DNA of 43,053 bases from Mycobacteriaceae bacterium (lineage in GTDB: Bacteria > Actinomycetota > Actinomycetes > Mycobacteriales > Mycobacteriaceae), in the NCBI GenBank assembly GCA_019749805.1, contig JAIEPH010000029.1, positions 1 to 43,053 on the forward strand. The letters run 5' to 3'. Positions 34,018-42,980 of the stretch are shown here, piece after piece. Positions within the stretch are counted from its first letter, which is position 1. The number at the start of each line of letters is the position of its first letter. Below the pieces are notes generated by a model that saw nothing but the letters and a program-made list of their open reading frames with translations, did no database searches and had not been told where the DNA came from. A program made the translations under genes and the position numbers.

Positions 34018-34584
34018 CTAGCCGAGTGTCACGAGCCCGCCACGCGGGGTCAGCGCGTGGGTCATGCGCACATCGTGCGGTTCGGCGGGAAGGCGGTCGA
34101 CGAGTTCCTCGTCGCGCACGATGGCGATCATGCCCGCCGCCGCATCGGCAAGCGGAAGCGAACGGTCATAGAACCCCGCGCCGCGGCCAAGCCGGACGCC
34201 GGTGCGATCGACCGCCAGCGCGGGCACCAGGATCACCGATGCCTGAGCGATCGCGTCGGCCCCCTGCCACGGTGCAGCGGGTTCGCGCAGTCCGAACGGT
34301 GCCTCGACAAGCTCGCCGGGGCGGTACTCGCCCCACTGCAACTCCGCGATATCGCGGCGGGCAACCGGCAGCAGCACCCGCACACCGCGGCCGTGCAGTG
34401 TGTCGATCAGGTCCATGGATCCTGGCTCGGACCCGACCGGCACGTAGGCGCACACGGTTGCGGCATCGGTGATGAGTGCCGCCAGATGGCGAACGAGAGC
34501 CTGCGCCTCGACGGCGTGCTCGCGCGGCGACACTGCGCGGCGGGCCATCAAGATCGCCGTGCGCAGTTCAGCTTTCGTTCGCAC
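34018..34584 (-). CDS. 5-formyltetrahydrofolate cyclo-ligase
   Basis: 188 residues. Converts 5-formyl-THF to 5,10-methenyl-THF with ATP. Motifs: the N-terminal Lys/Arg stretch (TKAELRTAILMARRAVSP), GVRVLLPVA, LVPALAVDRTGVRLGRGAGFYDRSL (the family signature, including the GxGxGYYD-type loop) and MTHALTP. GTG 34584 has GGAGG 7 nt upstream. It is divergent from galU. Confidence 0.9.
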   Translation of the reverse strand: MRTKAELRTAILMARRAVSPREHAVEAQALVRHLAALITDAATVCAYVPVGSEPGSMDLIDTLHGRGVRVLLPVARRDIAELQWGEYRPGELVEAPFGLREPAAPWQGADAIAQASVILVPALAVDRTGVRLGRGAGFYDRSLPLADAAAGMIAIVRDEELVDRLPAEPHDVRMTHALTPRGGLVTLG

Positions 34585-34648
34585 GCACCGCCTCCAAACC
34601 TCGGGACTTGGAAGGTTCAACCGCCGTTAGGACACTAGTGTGTGAACG

Positions 34649-35560
34649 ATGACACGGCCCGAGGTACCGATTCCGCGCACCGCGGTCGTCCCGGCTGCAG
34701 GCTTGGGGACACGATTCTTGCCGGCGACGAAGACGGTGCCGAAAGAGTTGTTGCCCGTTGTGGACACACCGGGCATCGAACTGGTCGCCGCAGAAGCCGC
34801 CGAGGCCGGTGCCGAACGGCTCGTCATCGTGACCTCCGAGGGCAAGGACGGAGTGGTGGCCCACTTCGTCGAGGACCTCGTCCTCGAGGGCACGCTGGAG
34901 GCACGCGGCAAGCACGTGATGCTCGAGAAGGTGCGTCGTGCCACGGCGCTCATCAAGGTCGAGTCGGTGGTCCAGGCCCAACCGTTGGGTCTCGGCCACG
35001 CCGTCGGCTGTGTGGAGAGCGTCCTGACCGACGACGACGACGCGATCGCCGTGCTGCTGCCCGACGATCTGGTGCTGCCCACCGGTGTGCTGGAGACGAT
35101 GTCGAAAGTCCGTGCCAAGCGCGGCGGCTCGGTGTTGTGTGCGATCGAGGTGCCCAACGACGAGATCAGCGCCTACGGCGTTTTCGACGTCGAACCCGTC
35201 ACCGACACCAACAACCCGAACGTGATGCGCGTCAAGGGCATGTTCGAGAAGCCCAAGCCCGAGGACGCGCCGTCGCCGTATGCCGCCGCCGGCCGTTATG
35301 TGCTGGACCGTGCGATCTTCGGTGCGCTCAAGCGGGTTCCCCGTGGCGCCGGCGGTGAGATCCAGCTGACCGACGCGATCGCTCTGCTGATCAACGAAGG
35401 ACATCCGGTGCACGTCGTCGTGCATCGCGGTTCTCGACACGACCTCGGAAATCCCGGCGGCTACCTCAAGGCTGCGGTTGACTTTGCGTTGGAGCGCGAC
35501 GACTACGGGCCCGAGCTACGGCGGTGGTTGGTGGAGCGCTTGGGGCTGATCGATTGCTGA
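34649..35560 (+). CDS. galU: UTP-glucose-1-phosphate uridylyltransferase
   Basis: 303 residues. Makes UDP-glucose for cell-wall glycans and trehalose. It has the nucleotide-binding start AVVPAAGLGTRFLPATKTVP KELLPV, the active-site region VVQAQPLGLGHAVGC, LPDDLVL, EKPKPEDAPS and GGEIQLTDAI. ATG 34649. It is followed 37 bp later by moeA on the same strand, as in M. tuberculosis. Confidence 0.95.
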   Translation: MTRPEVPIPRTAVVPAAGLGTRFLPATKTVPKELLPVVDTPGIELVAAEAAEAGAERLVIVTSEGKDGVVAHFVEDLVLEGTLEARGKHVMLEKVRRATALIKVESVVQAQPLGLGHAVGCVESVLTDDDDAIAVLLPDDLVLPTGVLETMSKVRAKRGGSVLCAIEVPNDEISAYGVFDVEPVTDTNNPNVMRVKGMFEKPKPEDAPSPYAAAGRYVLDRAIFGALKRVPRGAGGEIQLTDAIALLINEGHPVHVVVHRGSRHDLGNPGGYLKAAVDFALERDDYGPELRRWLVERLGLIDC

Positions 35561-35597
35561 CCCGCGGCGATCGCCCTGACACCTAGAAAGGCGTGTT

Positions 35598-36872
35598 GTG
35601 CGGTCGGTTGAGGAGCAGCAGGCCCGAGTAGCCGCCGCCGCGGTGGCCCCCAGACCGGTCAGGGTGGCGATCGCGGAGGCGCAGGGTCTGATGTGTGCTG
35701 AAGAGGTGGTCACCGAGCGTCCGCTGCCGGGTTTCGATCAAGCCGCCATCGACGGCTACGCGGTCCGAAGCGTCGACGTGCTCGGCGTCGGCACCGGGGA
35801 CGAGGAAGACGGCGATGACGCCCGGACCGGCTCCGACGGTGAGGTGAGCCTGCCGGTCATCGGTTCGATCGAGGCCGGGGCGCGCACCCCCAGCCGCCTG
35901 CAGCCGCGCCAGGCCGCCCGGGTCCAAACGGGCGCGCCGATGCCGACACTCGCCGACGCGGTACTCCCGCTGCGGTGGACCGACGGCGGCGACTCGCGGG
36001 TGACCGTGTTGCGCGGTGTGCGCTCCGGGGCCTACGTCCGCAGGACGGGAGACGACGTTCAGCCAGGCGACGTGGCGGTGCGCGCCGGAGCGATCATCGG
36101 ACCGGCGCAGGTGGGGTTGTTGGCTGCGGTCGGGCGGGACCGCGTGCTCGTGCACCCGAAGCCGCGGCTGTCGGTGCTGTGTGTGGGCGGGGAACTCGTC
36201 GACATCTCCCGCACGCCGGGCAATGGGCAGGTCTACGACGTCAACTCCTACGCGCTGGCCGCCGCGGGACGCGACGCGGGCGCGGAGGTGAACCGCGTCG
36301 GCATAGTCGACACGGAACCCAAGGCGCTGCGCGATGTCATCGAGGGCCAGATCAACCGGGCCGAGGTGGTGGTGATCGCGGGCGCGGTCGGCGGGGCCGC
36401 CGCCGAAGGCGTGCGGGCGGTCCTCGCGGAACTCGGCGAGATGGAAGTCGTGCGTATCGCCATGCATCCGGGCTCGGTGCAGGGCTTCGGTCAGCTCGGA
36501 CGCGACGGCGTACCGGTGTTCCTGTTGCCAGCCAACCCCGTCAGCGCGCTTGTCGTTTTCGAGGTCATGGTGCGCCCGCTGATCCGGCTGTCGCTGGGTA
36601 AACGCCAGGCGCATCGACGGATCGTGCAGGCGCGCACCCTGTCGCCGATCACCTCGGTGGCCGGTCGCAAGGGTTATCTGCGGGGCCAGTTGATGCGCGA
36701 TCAGGACACCGGCGAGTACCTGGTGCAGGCGCTCGGCGGCGTGCCCGGCGCACCGTCGCATCTGCTCGCCACGCTCGCCGAGGCAAACTGTCTGGTCGTC
36801 GTTCCCAGTGAGGCCGAACAGATCCGCACGGGCGAGATCGTCGACGTCGCGTTCTTGGCCCAGCGCGGCTGA
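35598..36872 (+). CDS. moeA: Molybdopterin molybdenumtransferase MoeA / Glp
   Basis: 424 residues. The MoeA/gephyrin fold inserts molybdate into adenylylated molybdopterin. Motifs: PLPGFDQAAIDGYAVRS, RVQTGAPMPTLADAVLPL, RTGDDVQPGD, the MoaB-like core LSVLCVGGELVD, GQVYDVNSYALAAAGRDAGA and AMHPGSVQGFGQ...FLLPANPVSALVVFEV. GTG start with GAAAGG upstream. The gene two downstream encodes the membrane protein GlpR; in corynebacteria the MoeA paralogue of such a cluster (Glp) links FtsZ to GlpR, so a cell-division role is possible here. Confidence 0.92.
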   Translation: MRSVEEQQARVAAAAVAPRPVRVAIAEAQGLMCAEEVVTERPLPGFDQAAIDGYAVRSVDVLGVGTGDEEDGDDARTGSDGEVSLPVIGSIEAGARTPSRLQPRQAARVQTGAPMPTLADAVLPLRWTDGGDSRVTVLRGVRSGAYVRRTGDDVQPGDVAVRAGAIIGPAQVGLLAAVGRDRVLVHPKPRLSVLCVGGELVDISRTPGNGQVYDVNSYALAAAGRDAGAEVNRVGIVDTEPKALRDVIEGQINRAEVVVIAGAVGGAAAEGVRAVLAELGEMEVVRIAMHPGSVQGFGQLGRDGVPVFLLPANPVSALVVFEVMVRPLIRLSLGKRQAHRRIVQARTLSPITSVAGRKGYLRGQLMRDQDTGEYLVQALGGVPGAPSHLLATLAEANCLVVVPSEAEQIRTGEIVDVAFLAQRG

Positions 36873-36892
36873 TCGACGCCGGGCACCCCGTC

Positions 36893-37546
36893 ATGAACCT
36901 GTGGCGTTCCAGTTCCGTACATCCGGGGTGGCTGCAGCCGGCCGGCCCGTTGCGGGTGCCCGCCGGCGTGGTGAGGCTGCGGCCGGTACGGCTGCGCGAC
37001 GGTCCGCAGTGGAGCCGTATCCGGTTGGCCGACCGGGCTCATCTCGAGCCCTGGGAGCCGACCACCGGCCAGGATTGGGAAGTGCGGCACGCCATTACGG
37101 TATGGCCCTCGGTGTGCTCGGGGCTGAGGTCAGAGGCGCGCAAGGGTCGGATGCTGGCGTTTGTGATCGAACTGGACGGGGGCTTCGCCGGCCAATTGAC
37201 GATCGGGAACGTGACGCATGGGGCGCTGCGCTCGGCGTGGATCGGGTACTGGGTGGCCAGCTCGTCGACGGGCGGTGGTGTCGCGACGGCCGCGCTGGCG
37301 TTGGGGCTGGACCATTGTTTCAACGCCGTGCGGTTGCACCGTGTGGAGGCGACGGTGCGCCCCGAGAACGCCGCGAGTCGCGCTGTGCTGGCAAAGGTCG
37401 GTTTTCGCGAGGAGGGTCTGCTGCGCCGTTATCTCGAGGTGGACGGCGCATGGCGGGACCATCTGTTGGTGGCGATCACCATCGAGGAGCTCAACGGCTC
37501 GGCGGCGTCGGCTCTGGTGCGCCAGGGCCACGCGAGCTGGACGTAG
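36893..37546 (+). CDS. GNAT acetyltransferase (RimJ type)
   Basis: 217 residues. Acetyl-CoA binding fold: VVRLRPVRLRDGPQWSRIRL, FAGQLTIGNVTHGALRSAWI, GYWVASSSTGGGVATAALAL, the RLHRVEATVRPENAASRAVL motif, and KVGFREEGLLRRYLEVDGAW RDHLL. This is typical of ribosomal-protein Ala N-acetyltransferase-like enzymes (Rv0995 position). It starts 20 bp after moeA, probably in the same operon. Confidence 0.9.
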   Translation: MNLWRSSSVHPGWLQPAGPLRVPAGVVRLRPVRLRDGPQWSRIRLADRAHLEPWEPTTGQDWEVRHAITVWPSVCSGLRSEARKGRMLAFVIELDGGFAGQLTIGNVTHGALRSAWIGYWVASSSTGGGVATAALALGLDHCFNAVRLHRVEATVRPENAASRAVLAKVGFREEGLLRRYLEVDGAWRDHLLVAITIEELNGSAASALVRQGHASWT

Positions 37547-37791
37547 GTGTCGCGGACTCGGCAGGTGGTGTTCTTTTCGCGAGCGTTACATGAGGGCGGT
37601 GCCCAAGCGGTAAGTCGCGGCCCTCGTGTTGATCTCGCGAAGCGAACAAGAGGCCAATCTGTTGCAAAAGTGACACATGTGACTGTTGGTGCTTGTCAGC
37701 AGCGAATTACAGGTGTGTAATTGTCTCGGCGCGCCATCCACGGATGCGCAGGTCAGAAGACCTAGCCTAAACGGGGAAAGGAGCCGGCGAC

Positions 37792-38820
37792 ATGCCAAGC
37801 ATCCCCCAATCCCTCCTGTGGATCTCTCTCGTCGTCCTCTGGCTGTTCGTGCTCGTCCCGATGCTGATCAGCAAGCGAGACGCAGTGCGCCGCACCAGCG
37901 ACGTCGCGCTGGCGACGCGGGTTCTCAACGACAGCCGAGCTCGGCTCCTACGGCGCAAGGCGCCCGCGGCCGGCCATGCCAGCGACCCGGACTGGCGGCC
38001 GTCCGAGGAAGACCTCGATGACGACCTCGATGAAGACGACGACGAGGTCGAAGAGGCGCCGGCCCGCCGGACCGTCGTGCGGGTCGCCGCCGTCGATGAG
38101 AAGGACGAGGATCCCGGCTACCTCGATGTCGACGTGATCGACGAGGACGCCACCGCGCTACCGGTCGGCGAGTCCGCGCGGGCTGAAACCGACGAGCTGA
38201 CACTGGATTTCGATGACGTTGCCGAAGGGGAGCCTGTTGCCGAACAGGCCGGCGAACCGCAGGGCGAGCGCGAACCCGAAGGCGGACCCGAGTTGGAGGG
38301 CACCGACGACGAATACGAGTACGTCGCCGATTCCGCCGGTCTGGAGGCGCCGTCGGACAACGAGCTCGAGCTGGCCGACTCGCTGAGCGCCGCACGCAAG
38401 CGCCGCTACGAATCGAAGACCGGTGCCGCGGTGAGCGCGCGAAAGTACAAGTTCCGCAAGCGGATGCTGACCGTCATGGCGGTGCTGGTGATCGCGGCGG
38501 TCGTCACGGCGTACACCGTCTCGCCGACGATGTGGTGGGTCAGTGCCGCCGTAAGCGCGGTGACCCTGTTCTACCTGGGCTACCTGCGACGCCAGACACG
38601 GATCGAGGAGCGGCTGCGGCGCCGTCGCGCACAGCGCATGGCCCGGTCGCGGCTCGGGGTGGAGAACACCGACGACCGGGAGTTCGACGTCGTGCCGTCA
38701 CGGCTGCGGCGGCCGGGCTCGGTGGTGTTGGAGATCGACGACGAGGACCCGGCCTTCGAGCACCTCGACTACGCCCCGTTCGCACGCCACTACGACCTTC
38801 CGCGCGCCGCGGGCCAGTAG
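37792..38820 (+). CDS. glpR: GlpR / Rv0996-like membrane protein
   Basis: 342 residues: N-terminal helix (LLWISLVVLWLFVLVPMLIS), a basic stretch, a very acidic disordered middle (about residues 70-200), and two C-terminal helices (MLTVMAVLVIAAVVTAYTV; WWVSAAVSAVTLFYLGYL) followed by an Arg-rich segment. Matches Rv0996. In corynebacteria GlpR is the membrane receptor for Glp and FtsZ. GGAAAGGAG stands before the ATG. The 245-bp gap upstream holds CACATGTG within a near-palindrome (37673-37683 region) and probably its own promoter. Confidence 0.85.
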   Translation: MPSIPQSLLWISLVVLWLFVLVPMLISKRDAVRRTSDVALATRVLNDSRARLLRRKAPAAGHASDPDWRPSEEDLDDDLDEDDDEVEEAPARRTVVRVAAVDEKDEDPGYLDVDVIDEDATALPVGESARAETDELTLDFDDVAEGEPVAEQAGEPQGEREPEGGPELEGTDDEYEYVADSAGLEAPSDNELELADSLSAARKRRYESKTGAAVSARKYKFRKRMLTVMAVLVIAAVVTAYTVSPTMWWVSAAVSAVTLFYLGYLRRQTRIEERLRRRRAQRMARSRLGVENTDDREFDVVPSRLRRPGSVVLEIDDEDPAFEHLDYAPFARHYDLPRAAGQ

Positions 38821-38874
38821 CCCTGCGGTTTTCGACCCGCGGGCGGCGACTGGTAGCGTGTGCTACCGGTATCA

Positions 38875-38950
38875 GGGGCTATGGCGCAGTTGGTAGCGCG
38901 TCTCGTTCGCATCGAGAAGGTCAGGGGTTCGAATCCCCTTAGCTCCACCA
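38875..38950 (+). tRNA. tRNA-Ala (CGC anticodon)
   Basis: 76 nt including encoded CCA. Acceptor GGGGCTA/TAGCTCC, D-arm GCGC...GCGC, anticodon stem TCTCG/CGAGA around loop TTCGCAT (anticodon CGC), and T-arm AGGGG-TTCGAAT-CCCCT. It is the insertion target of the element that follows. Confidence 0.96.
38915..38950 (+). other. Probable attachment site (attL) at the tRNA 3' end
   Basis: A tyrosine integrase gene begins 39 bp downstream and points toward the tRNA. Elements of this kind recombine at tRNA 3' ends and keep the gene whole. The exact core cannot be set because no second copy of the tRNA 3' sequence exists in the window. Confidence 0.6.
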
Positions 38951-38988
38951 CGATTCACGCAGATAAGCGGGTCCACTCGATTAGCTGC

Positions 38989-40179
38989 TTACTGAGTTGC
39001 TGGCATACTAGTCCGCAGTTGGTCCGCAACAGATCGGATCGCGATGTCAAGTCGGTCGGCTACGCCGTCCAGGTCCTCATCGAAAAGATCCGCGTACACG
39101 TCCAATGTCATCGACGCCTTCGCGTGCCCTAGCATCCGCTGGACAGCTTTGACATTCGCCCCTGCGCTCACCGCGAGACTGGCCGCAGTGTGGCGCAAGT
39201 CGTGCGGAGTGACGGTGGGGAACGAGTCATCGATCTTCTGGCACTTTTCCACGGCGGGCTGGAACACCCGAGCGCGCCAGTTGGAATTGCGAAGGACGCT
39301 ACCCCGCTGATCGGTGAACACCAGCGCATCATGGTCCTTGCCGACCATCAGCGCGGCCAGCTCCGTGGACAACACGGCGGGGAAGGGCACGGAGCGACGC
39401 TCGTGTGTCTTGGGTGTCCTCCACACTAGGCCGCCCGATTCAGTGACCGAACGCGAGACGTTGACCCGGCGGCGCAACATATCGAAGTCGCACAATCGAA
39501 GCGCGGCCATTTCCCCCCACCGTAGGCCGGTGTACGCGAGGAACCGGACAACTTCGGGTTGCCGCTCGACAGCTTCGGCTAGCACCGTCACCTGTCTAAC
39601 GCTCAGGTAGCCCCGGTCGGAGTGTTGACGCTTAGGGAGCTTCACTCCGACGCATGGGTTGCGGGGGATACGGGAGTCCTCAACTGCCGCATCGAGAACT
39701 TGCCGGAGCAAGCCGAAAGCGTTCTCAATTGTCGATGGCCCAACCCCGTCTTCGGCCATGATTGCTACCCAGGCTCGCACTGCTGACGTCTTCACATCGG
39801 CGACCGCGACTCTGCCCCAGCGGTGTTCAACACGCGTGCGCCAGGCGCTTCTGCGCGTAGCGGCAGTTTTGGGCGAGATGTGGCCTTGAGACGCAGACCA
39901 AGACTCGTATACCTCACTGACAATTTTGGCTCCCGCCTTCGGGGCGACGTAGGCTCCGGTCGCGAGCTTGGCGGTCACCTCGGTGTCCAGCCACGCCTGG
40001 GCATCAGACTTACGATTGAACGCTTTGGATCGCTCGAGGCCTGAATCATCGACATATCGCGCCAACCAACGCAGCCCTTTACCGTGTCTCACGCTGGCTA
40101 CCTTCTGCGAGTTGCCATGTTCATCGCGGACGGTTTTGGTCCACCGATCCTCGACGCCGGCTCTACGATTGCGCCTCAC
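38989..40179 (-). CDS. int: Phage-type tyrosine integrase
   Basis: 396 residues. N-terminal arm- and core-binding domains (EDRWTKTVRDEHGNS, KSDAQAWLDTEVTAKLATG), then the catalytic domain with Arg in YTGLRWGEMAAL, HDLRHTAASL (His326, Arg329), LGH (His352) and nucleophile Tyr362 (TLDVYADLF). GTG 40179 has AGAGGAG just before it and overlaps the end of the repressor gene by 17 bp, so the two are probably co-transcribed. Confidence 0.93.
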   Translation of the reverse strand: MRRNRRAGVEDRWTKTVRDEHGNSQKVASVRHGKGLRWLARYVDDSGLERSKAFNRKSDAQAWLDTEVTAKLATGAYVAPKAGAKIVSEVYESWSASQGHISPKTAATRRSAWRTRVEHRWGRVAVADVKTSAVRAWVAIMAEDGVGPSTIENAFGLLRQVLDAAVEDSRIPRNPCVGVKLPKRQHSDRGYLSVRQVTVLAEAVERQPEVVRFLAYTGLRWGEMAALRLCDFDMLRRRVNVSRSVTESGGLVWRTPKTHERRSVPFPAVLSTELAALMVGKDHDALVFTDQRGSVLRNSNWRARVFQPAVEKCQKIDDSFPTVTPHDLRHTAASLAVSAGANVKAVQRMLGHAKASMTLDVYADLFDEDLDGVADRLDIAIRSVADQLRTSMPATQ

Positions 40180-40711
40180 GACTCCTCTTTCTCTGCTTCT
40201 TTTGTCGCTTCGAATCGAGATAGTCGACAATCCCGTCTTCGAGGTATCGAAGATCGTGTTCGAGATCGCGCATGCTGAGCGAAACGTTCTGGCCGCGCTC
40301 CATGACCGCATGGGCTGCGTCGTCGGTGAAAAAATCGCCGATCTCGTCGCCAACGACCGCGATCAGCCGCATGTCGAAGTTGCGTCGGCTCCGAAACAGC
40401 TGATCCTTGGCTTGCCGAGTCGCATCCAGTAACGCCGTTAGATAAAGGCTCTCTTGCTCGTCTCCGGGCCTCATCTCGCGACCGGTAAGGACGTCAACAG
40501 AGGTCTCGAAAAGGTCAGCGATTGCGGCAGCTTCATCGACTCGCACGGCGCGCTCGCCATTCTCCATCTTGGCGATAGTGGTGGCATAAATGCCATCAAC
40601 GCCCATGTCTCCCAGACGTTTTGCGACGTCAGCCTGTGACAGGTTACGACGTTCCCGCTCTTCTCTAAGTCGCATCCGGAACTGATCCTCCGCGACGGAT
40701 CCCCTAGCCAT
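40163..40711 (-). CDS. XRE-type repressor
   Basis: 182 residues. N-terminal helix-turn-helix (RLREERERRNLSQADVAKRL...TTIAKMENGERAVRVDEAAA IADLF), then a helical C-terminal part with no peptidase motif. ATG 40711. It is divergent from the excisionase-like gene and followed by the overlapping integrase. Probable lysogeny or excision control, inferred from position. Confidence 0.85.
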   Translation of the reverse strand: MARGSVAEDQFRMRLREERERRNLSQADVAKRLGDMGVDGIYATTIAKMENGERAVRVDEAAAIADLFETSVDVLTGREMRPGDEQESLYLTALLDATRQAKDQLFRSRRNFDMRLIAVVGDEIGDFFTDDAAHAVMERGQNVSLSMRDLEHDLRYLEDGIVDYLDSKRQKKQRKRSREAQS

Positions 40712-40806
40712 AATCGGAAGTCTACCTCTAGTCGGTTGACAGGTGCGGCTAGTCGCGTGCACACTGGAACTACCGATTCTGGCAAGCATTCCGATTTAAG
40801 GAAGTG
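40712..40806. promoter_or_regulatory. Divergent control region between repressor and excisionase-like gene
   Basis: 95 bp. A TTGACA hexamer at 40736-40741 could be a rightward -35. The motif CTAGTCG occurs twice around it (about 40729 and 40751), possible repressor half-sites. Confidence 0.45.
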
Positions 40807-41034
40807 ATGAAGATGGATCGCGAGTTCCTGAACTCTGCTGAACTTGAGCGGTTGACCGGCATAAGGGCCTCGACATGGCGTTACTGGGCCATGCGCGCCT
40901 TTGGGCCGCCCAGCTTTCGCTGCGGCAGGCGTCGCCTTTGGCGAAAGTCCGCGGTGTTGACGTGGCTCTCGGAATGTGAGGCAGCCGATGACATTGCAGC
41001 CGGCCGAAGCTCACAGGATGGCACCAGTGACTGA
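40807..41034 (+). CDS. Excisionase/AlpA-like small DNA-binding protein
   Basis: 75 residues. A MerR/AlpA-type helix-turn-helix fold: NSAELERLTGIRASTWRYWA, FGPPSFRCGRRRLWRKSAVL, TWLSECEAA. Such proteins act as excisionases or regulators in integrative elements. AAGGAA (40797-40802) precedes ATG 40807; ATG 40813 is also possible. Confidence 0.8.
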   Translation: MKMDREFLNSAELERLTGIRASTWRYWAMRAFGPPSFRCGRRRLWRKSAVLTWLSECEAADDIAAGRSSQDGTSD

Positions 41035-41647
41035 GGACCGTTTCGGCAGAACTGCTGACGAGGAAGCCGACGATAAACGGCATTGCTATGCGCAGGTGTT
41101 TCTGACGACCCGGCGTGTAGCCGATTGGGTTGGTCAGGTACTCGCCAGCGGAGAAATTGAAGCGATCGATACCGAGTGGCTAAGGGGAGCGTTCGCTCAG
41201 ATCGCCGTTGCAACGTACTTCGGGACAATCGCCGGGATGGGTAGTGACGACTGGCCGGACGATGAAATTGATAGGTATCACGACACTTACAGCGACGGCT
41301 CGCCTGTGCTGGTCGCACTCGGCGATCTCACTAGACCCAATGAGGGACTACCTGGTGATTTTGCCGGAGACCTTCCTTGGTGCCCGAACTGGACTTCGGT
41401 TCCGCCCGGCACCGAACGCATGGGTGGCACGCCCCCTGGCGCCGTGATTTTTCTCGTTGAGCCGCCTCATCGTCGCAATGAAGAAGGTCAGCGCCCGACC
41501 TTGCAAGGTGAGGACGCGGATGGCTTTACGCCAGAGGAACTTGTTGAGCTGTTTTACGGCAATGCGAGTGAGGAGCTCTTGCGACGGGCGCTAGGGGGTG
41601 ACACCTCTGATCGCGACACCGGTACCGACAACAGCAGTGATGAATGA
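40988..41647 (+). CDS. Element-borne hypothetical protein
   Basis: About 219 residues, acidic, no family recognised. It overlaps the previous gene by 47 bp. ATG 40988 has GAGG upstream; ATG 41018 is an alternative. Visible features: HCYAQVFLTTRRVADWVGQV, WLRGAFAQIAVATYFGTIAG and a disordered acidic C-terminus. Confidence 0.6.
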   Translation: MTLQPAEAHRMAPVTEDRFGRTADEEADDKRHCYAQVFLTTRRVADWVGQVLASGEIEAIDTEWLRGAFAQIAVATYFGTIAGMGSDDWPDDEIDRYHDTYSDGSPVLVALGDLTRPNEGLPGDFAGDLPWCPNWTSVPPGTERMGGTPPGAVIFLVEPPHRRNEEGQRPTLQGEDADGFTPEELVELFYGNASEELLRRALGGDTSDRDTGTDNSSDE

Positions 41648-41672
41648 CTGAATCAGATGAATGACTGAATCA
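41639..41672 (+). repeat. Perfect 17-bp tandem duplication at a stop codon
   Basis: Two copies of gatgaatgactgaatca; the first contains the TGA that ends the preceding gene, so the duplication lies in the gap before 41845. That gap holds no other gene. Confidence 0.85.
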
Positions 41673-41844
41673 ATAAGGTCCGCGAGCTTCTTCATCGTTG
41701 AGCCCAACTGACGGATGACTAACACCGCCGCGAGGCGACCCTACAGAGTATCGATCACAACGAACATCATTGTGCCAGTGCATAACTGCACGCATGATGC
41801 GTGCGTCCTACCAACATGCGGATAACGACCGCGAGGAGAACAAA

Positions 41845-42159
41845 ATGACATCAAAACCTATCGATGGCGAAGAGCAACTGATCAACGACATCGTTGTCGC
41901 CGCGACGGACATCATTCGCCAACAGGGTGACTTCGTTGCCGTGAGCATTTGGCAACTTTTCGATGAGCTCAGTGAGCACTACGGCGAAGTGTTTCGTGCG
42001 ACGCCTGAGATCGAGAGGGTACTGGCAGTCGCTCAACAGCTTTGGGCCGATCCGCACATGGTCCAAGTCGACCAAGGGTTTGTCGAGTTCGCGTGGGCCG
42101 AACACTGGTGCCCCGAGTGCGGGGAGCCCTTGCCGAGTGATACGGGGACAGCACTATGA
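41845..42159 (+). CDS. Small element-borne protein with a CxxC motif
   Basis: 104 residues starting at ATG 41845 behind GAGGAG. A helical body (NDIVVAATDIIRQQGDFVAV, ERVLAVAQQLWADPHMVQVD) and a C-terminal WCPECGEPLP that could bind zinc. Its stop overlaps the next start (ATGA, 42156), so translation is coupled. Family not recognised. Confidence 0.7.
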   Translation: MTSKPIDGEEQLINDIVVAATDIIRQQGDFVAVSIWQLFDELSEHYGEVFRATPEIERVLAVAQQLWADPHMVQVDQGFVEFAWAEHWCPECGEPLPSDTGTAL

Positions 42160-42980
42160 CGAGCGCGAATTTGAAGTTGTGTGAAGACAACGATGAAAGT
42201 CGGTCCGAAACGGGAGGTGAACTGACACAAGGCTATATGGATCCGGCACCTCACGAGGGTGGTGAGCGTTCTCGCGACGGTGCGTCGGCCCAGTATGGAG
42301 ACGGCCGCAGGAGTCAGGCAGCTGACGGTGTCGAGGAGCCCGACGAGGAAGCCGAACCTGGAGGCGGAAATCGATCGATAGCGACGCAGCTGGTCGACTT
42401 GGCCCTCGAGCGGTATGAATTCGGCGTGACACCAGATGATGTGCCCTATGCACGACAAAAAGGCGGCGGGCACATGGTCAAGATGTTGCGCGGCGGCAAG
42501 CGTGGATTGCGAAACGAACTTGCGCTGGCCTTTAACGAGCGGACGTCCAAGGCCGCGTCAAGCTCTGCTCTCGGGGACGCTCTGATGATCCTTGAGGGAC
42601 GGGCAGCCCAAGCAACCCCTGTCGACGTTCATCTACGTGTCGCCGAACACGAAGGCACGGTCTACATCGATGTGGGCGACAAAGAGGAGTCGGTCGTCCG
42701 CTTAGACGCTGCGGGGTGGTCGATAGTCAAGAGCGAAGTCCCCGTTCTCTTTCGTCGAACGAGGTTAACGACTGCATTTCCGATGCCACAAGTTGATGGT
42801 GACTTGGCCGACATGTGGCGAGTGCTCAACCTTGTCGAGGAAGATCGGGTTCTTGTCATCGCATTTATGGTTGCGGCCTTGATCCAACCCGATGTTCCGC
42901 ATCCCATCTTGGCCCTATTCGCTGAGCAAGGGGCGGGGAAGTCCAGCGCGATGCGGCGAATCGTCGACCTCACGGATTGA
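42156..42980 (+). pseudogene. Phage/ICE ATPase, truncated by the right terminal repeat
   Basis: 274 residues remain. An acidic disordered N-terminus, a middle part (ATQLVDLALERYEFGVTPDD, GGHMVKMLRGGKRGLRNELA, HEGTVYIDVGDKEESVVRLD), then Walker A (LALFAEQGAGKSSAMRRIVD) ten residues before the end. The rest of the ATPase domain is missing because the repeat edge at 42978 supplies TGA. It resembles primase/helicase-like ATPases of actinobacterial prophages and integrative elements. Confidence 0.8.
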
